Under the pieces are notes generated by a model, which did no database searches, was not told where the DNA came from, and saw nothing but the letters and a program-made list of their open reading frames with translations. This document shows positions 62,905 to 64,000 of a stretch of 64,000 bases of DNA, piece by piece. How positions within the stretch are numbered: position 1 is the stretch's first letter; every line of letters begins with the position of its first letter. The position numbers and the translations under genes are program-made. The stretch comes from Sphingomonas hylomeconis. Lineage in GTDB: Bacteria; Pseudomonadota; Alphaproteobacteria; Sphingomonadales; Sphingomonadaceae. The stretch covers positions 186,001-250,000 of the forward strand of contig NZ_JANQBK010000003.1 of assembly GCF_025370105.1 (NCBI RefSeq), read 5' to 3'.

Positions 62905-64000
62905 ATGTCCGCGACGGTGCCCCGCCCGATCCCTCGATCGACGATCGATTCCTCCGATATCATCGCAACGCTGCGCCGCGCGGTGAAGGGCGATCCGGAT
63001 GCGGCGACGCGCTGCGGGATCCTCGCGATGCGCGCGCATCTCGAGGAAGAGGCAGTCGATCTGCTGCGGGCGGCGGCGGATCGTCACTGCGGCCATGCGA
63101 CGCTGTCACAAGTTTTCGGGCTGGTCGCCCGCAATCTCGGCGATATGAAAACCGCCTGCGCCGCGCTTGCCCGCGCGCATCAGCGCGCGCCTGCCGACGC
63201 GCTGATCGCTCATGGCCTGGCGCGCGCGCGGATCGAAGCCGGATATCCGGCGATCGACGATTATCGACGCGCGCTCAAACTGGCGCCGGCCGAGAGCGCC
63301 GTGATCCTCGGCCTTGCCGCCGCGCGCTTCGCGGAACGCGACGTGGACGGCGCGATCGATCATATCGCGGGGATCGTCGCGCAACAGCCTTTGTGGCTTG
63401 ACGGCCATGCCACGCTCGCCCGGCTGCGCGGGATGGTCGGGCGCGACGATGATATGGCGAGCTATCGCGAGGCGGTGACCAAGCTCCCCCAAGCCGCCGC
63501 TTTGTGGCAGGCCTGGCTTGCAACCCTTGCGGCAGCGGAGCGGTTTTCCGACATGGCGATGGTGGTGGCGGCCGCACGCCGCGCCGCGCCGGCCACGCCG
63601 GGCCTCGAACTGTACGATGCCGTGGCGGCAGACGAGACCGGCGATGTCGATCGCGCCGGCGCGATCCTCGATCGCCTGCCGTATCATGACGACGCCGCGA
63701 TCATCATCCGCAAGGTGCGATCCCTGCTGCGCCGCGGGCGCCCGACCGAGGCCGCGGCACTGGCTGAATCCGGCACGGCTTTGGCAGGCGGCAACGGGCT
63801 ATGGCCGTATGTCGCGCTCGCCTGGCGGCTGCTCGACGATCCGCGCTGGACGTGGCTGGAGGGTGACCCGAGCTTCGTGCAGGTCCACGATATCGGCGAC
63901 CAGATCGGCGACTTGGCGGCCTTGGCGGCACATCTGCGCAAACTGCATATCGCCACGGCACAGCCGCTCGACCAGTCGGTGCGGGGCGGCACGCAGACCG
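62905..64000 (+). CDS. TPR protein with putative 2OG-Fe(II) oxygenase domain (3' end cut by window)
   Basis: An open frame starts at ATG 62905 (GGGAAGG upstream) and continues past the window end; 365 codons are visible. The first about 300 residues are helical repeats of TPR type, such as CAALARAHQRAPADALIAHG + LARARIEAGYPAIDDYRRAL. After LHIATAQPLDQSVRGGTQT the visible part ends exactly in the QS-x-R-G-G-T-Q-T signature that opens the putative 2OG-Fe(II) oxygenase domain of such proteins. The enzyme is likely to hydroxylate a protein or small molecule; the metal ligands lie outside the window. It follows the TonB receptor terminator. Confidence 0.85.
   Translation, partial: MSATVPRPIPRSTIDSSDIIATLRRAVKGDPDAATRCGILAMRAHLEEEAVDLLRAAADRHCGHATLSQVFGLVARNLGDMKTACAALARAHQRAPADALIAHGLARARIEAGYPAIDDYRRALKLAPAESAVILGLAAARFAERDVDGAIDHIAGIVAQQPLWLDGHATLARLRGMVGRDDDMASYREAVTKLPQAAALWQAWLATLAAAERFSDMAMVVAAARRAAPATPGLELYDAVAADETGDVDRAGAILDRLPYHDDAAIIIRKVRSLLRRGRPTEAAALAESGTALAGGNGLWPYVALAWRLLDDPRWTWLEGDPSFVQVHDIGDQIGDLAALAAHLRKLHIATAQPLDQSVRGGTQT

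Overview
The window is GC-rich, densely packed alphaproteobacterial chromosome and most likely comes from a Sphingomonas-type organism (Sphingomonadales). The reasons are the rimP-nusA-ylxR-infB-rbfA-truB-rpsO-pnp block, the DUF2093, Coq4-like, ETC complex I subunit and esterase-like-phytase proteins, a large TonB-dependent receptor with a plug of the Caulobacter/Sphingomonas kind, and many short intergenic palindromes. I see no rRNA, tRNA, CRISPR array, transposase or prophage. Species assignment is inference.

Layout. 1-3600: end of mscL, a lemA-TPM-TPM-Nudix run, and a small complex I accessory subunit. 3637-9434: hrpB helicase, then an arsenic resistance operon arsR-arsC-arsB-arsH (minus strand, stop/start codons overlapping) and a small membrane protein. 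9544-13628: CDF metal exporter, polyprenyl diphosphate synthase, chorismate mutase, a PAS protein and small proteins. 13892-25480: the translation/transcription operon rimP > nusA > tautomerase > [GIY-YIG gene on the opposite strand, between two palindromes] > ylxR > infB > rbfA > tdk > truB > rpsO > pnp. 25808-31071: soluble PQQ-type sugar dehydrogenase, two hotdog thioesterases, an enoyl-CoA hydratase-like protein, an SGNH hydrolase and dctA. 31084-39399: gyrB, an EF-hand/OmpA protein, recF, a Coq4-like protein, a GT-C glycosyltransferase and dnaN, an ancestral dnaN-recF-gyrB order with insertions. 39586-47687: outer-membrane barrel, phosphatase, rlmN, TauE-like permease, an IorB-like molybdenum hydroxylase subunit, hemH and phaB. 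47688-53923: a structured non-coding stretch, envelope proteins, rpmB, tadA, an OmpA lipoprotein, a CNNM/CBS protein and a helix-hairpin-helix protein. 54043-57819: purD and xseA diverging from overlapping start codons, DUF2093 and an M23 peptidase. 57832-64000: a TonB-dependent receptor flanked by two TPR-containing 2-oxoglutarate oxygenase-type proteins, the last cut by the window end.

The most unusual signals are: (1) large palindromic repeats inserted in frame inside hrpB and recF, read in the same frame in both; (2) a lone GIY-YIG nuclease gene bracketed by two copies of another palindrome, breaking the nusA-infB operon; (3) purD and xseA start codons sharing two bases; (4) a multi-hairpin intergenic region after phaB; and (5) a TonB receptor next to two TPR-hydroxylases.
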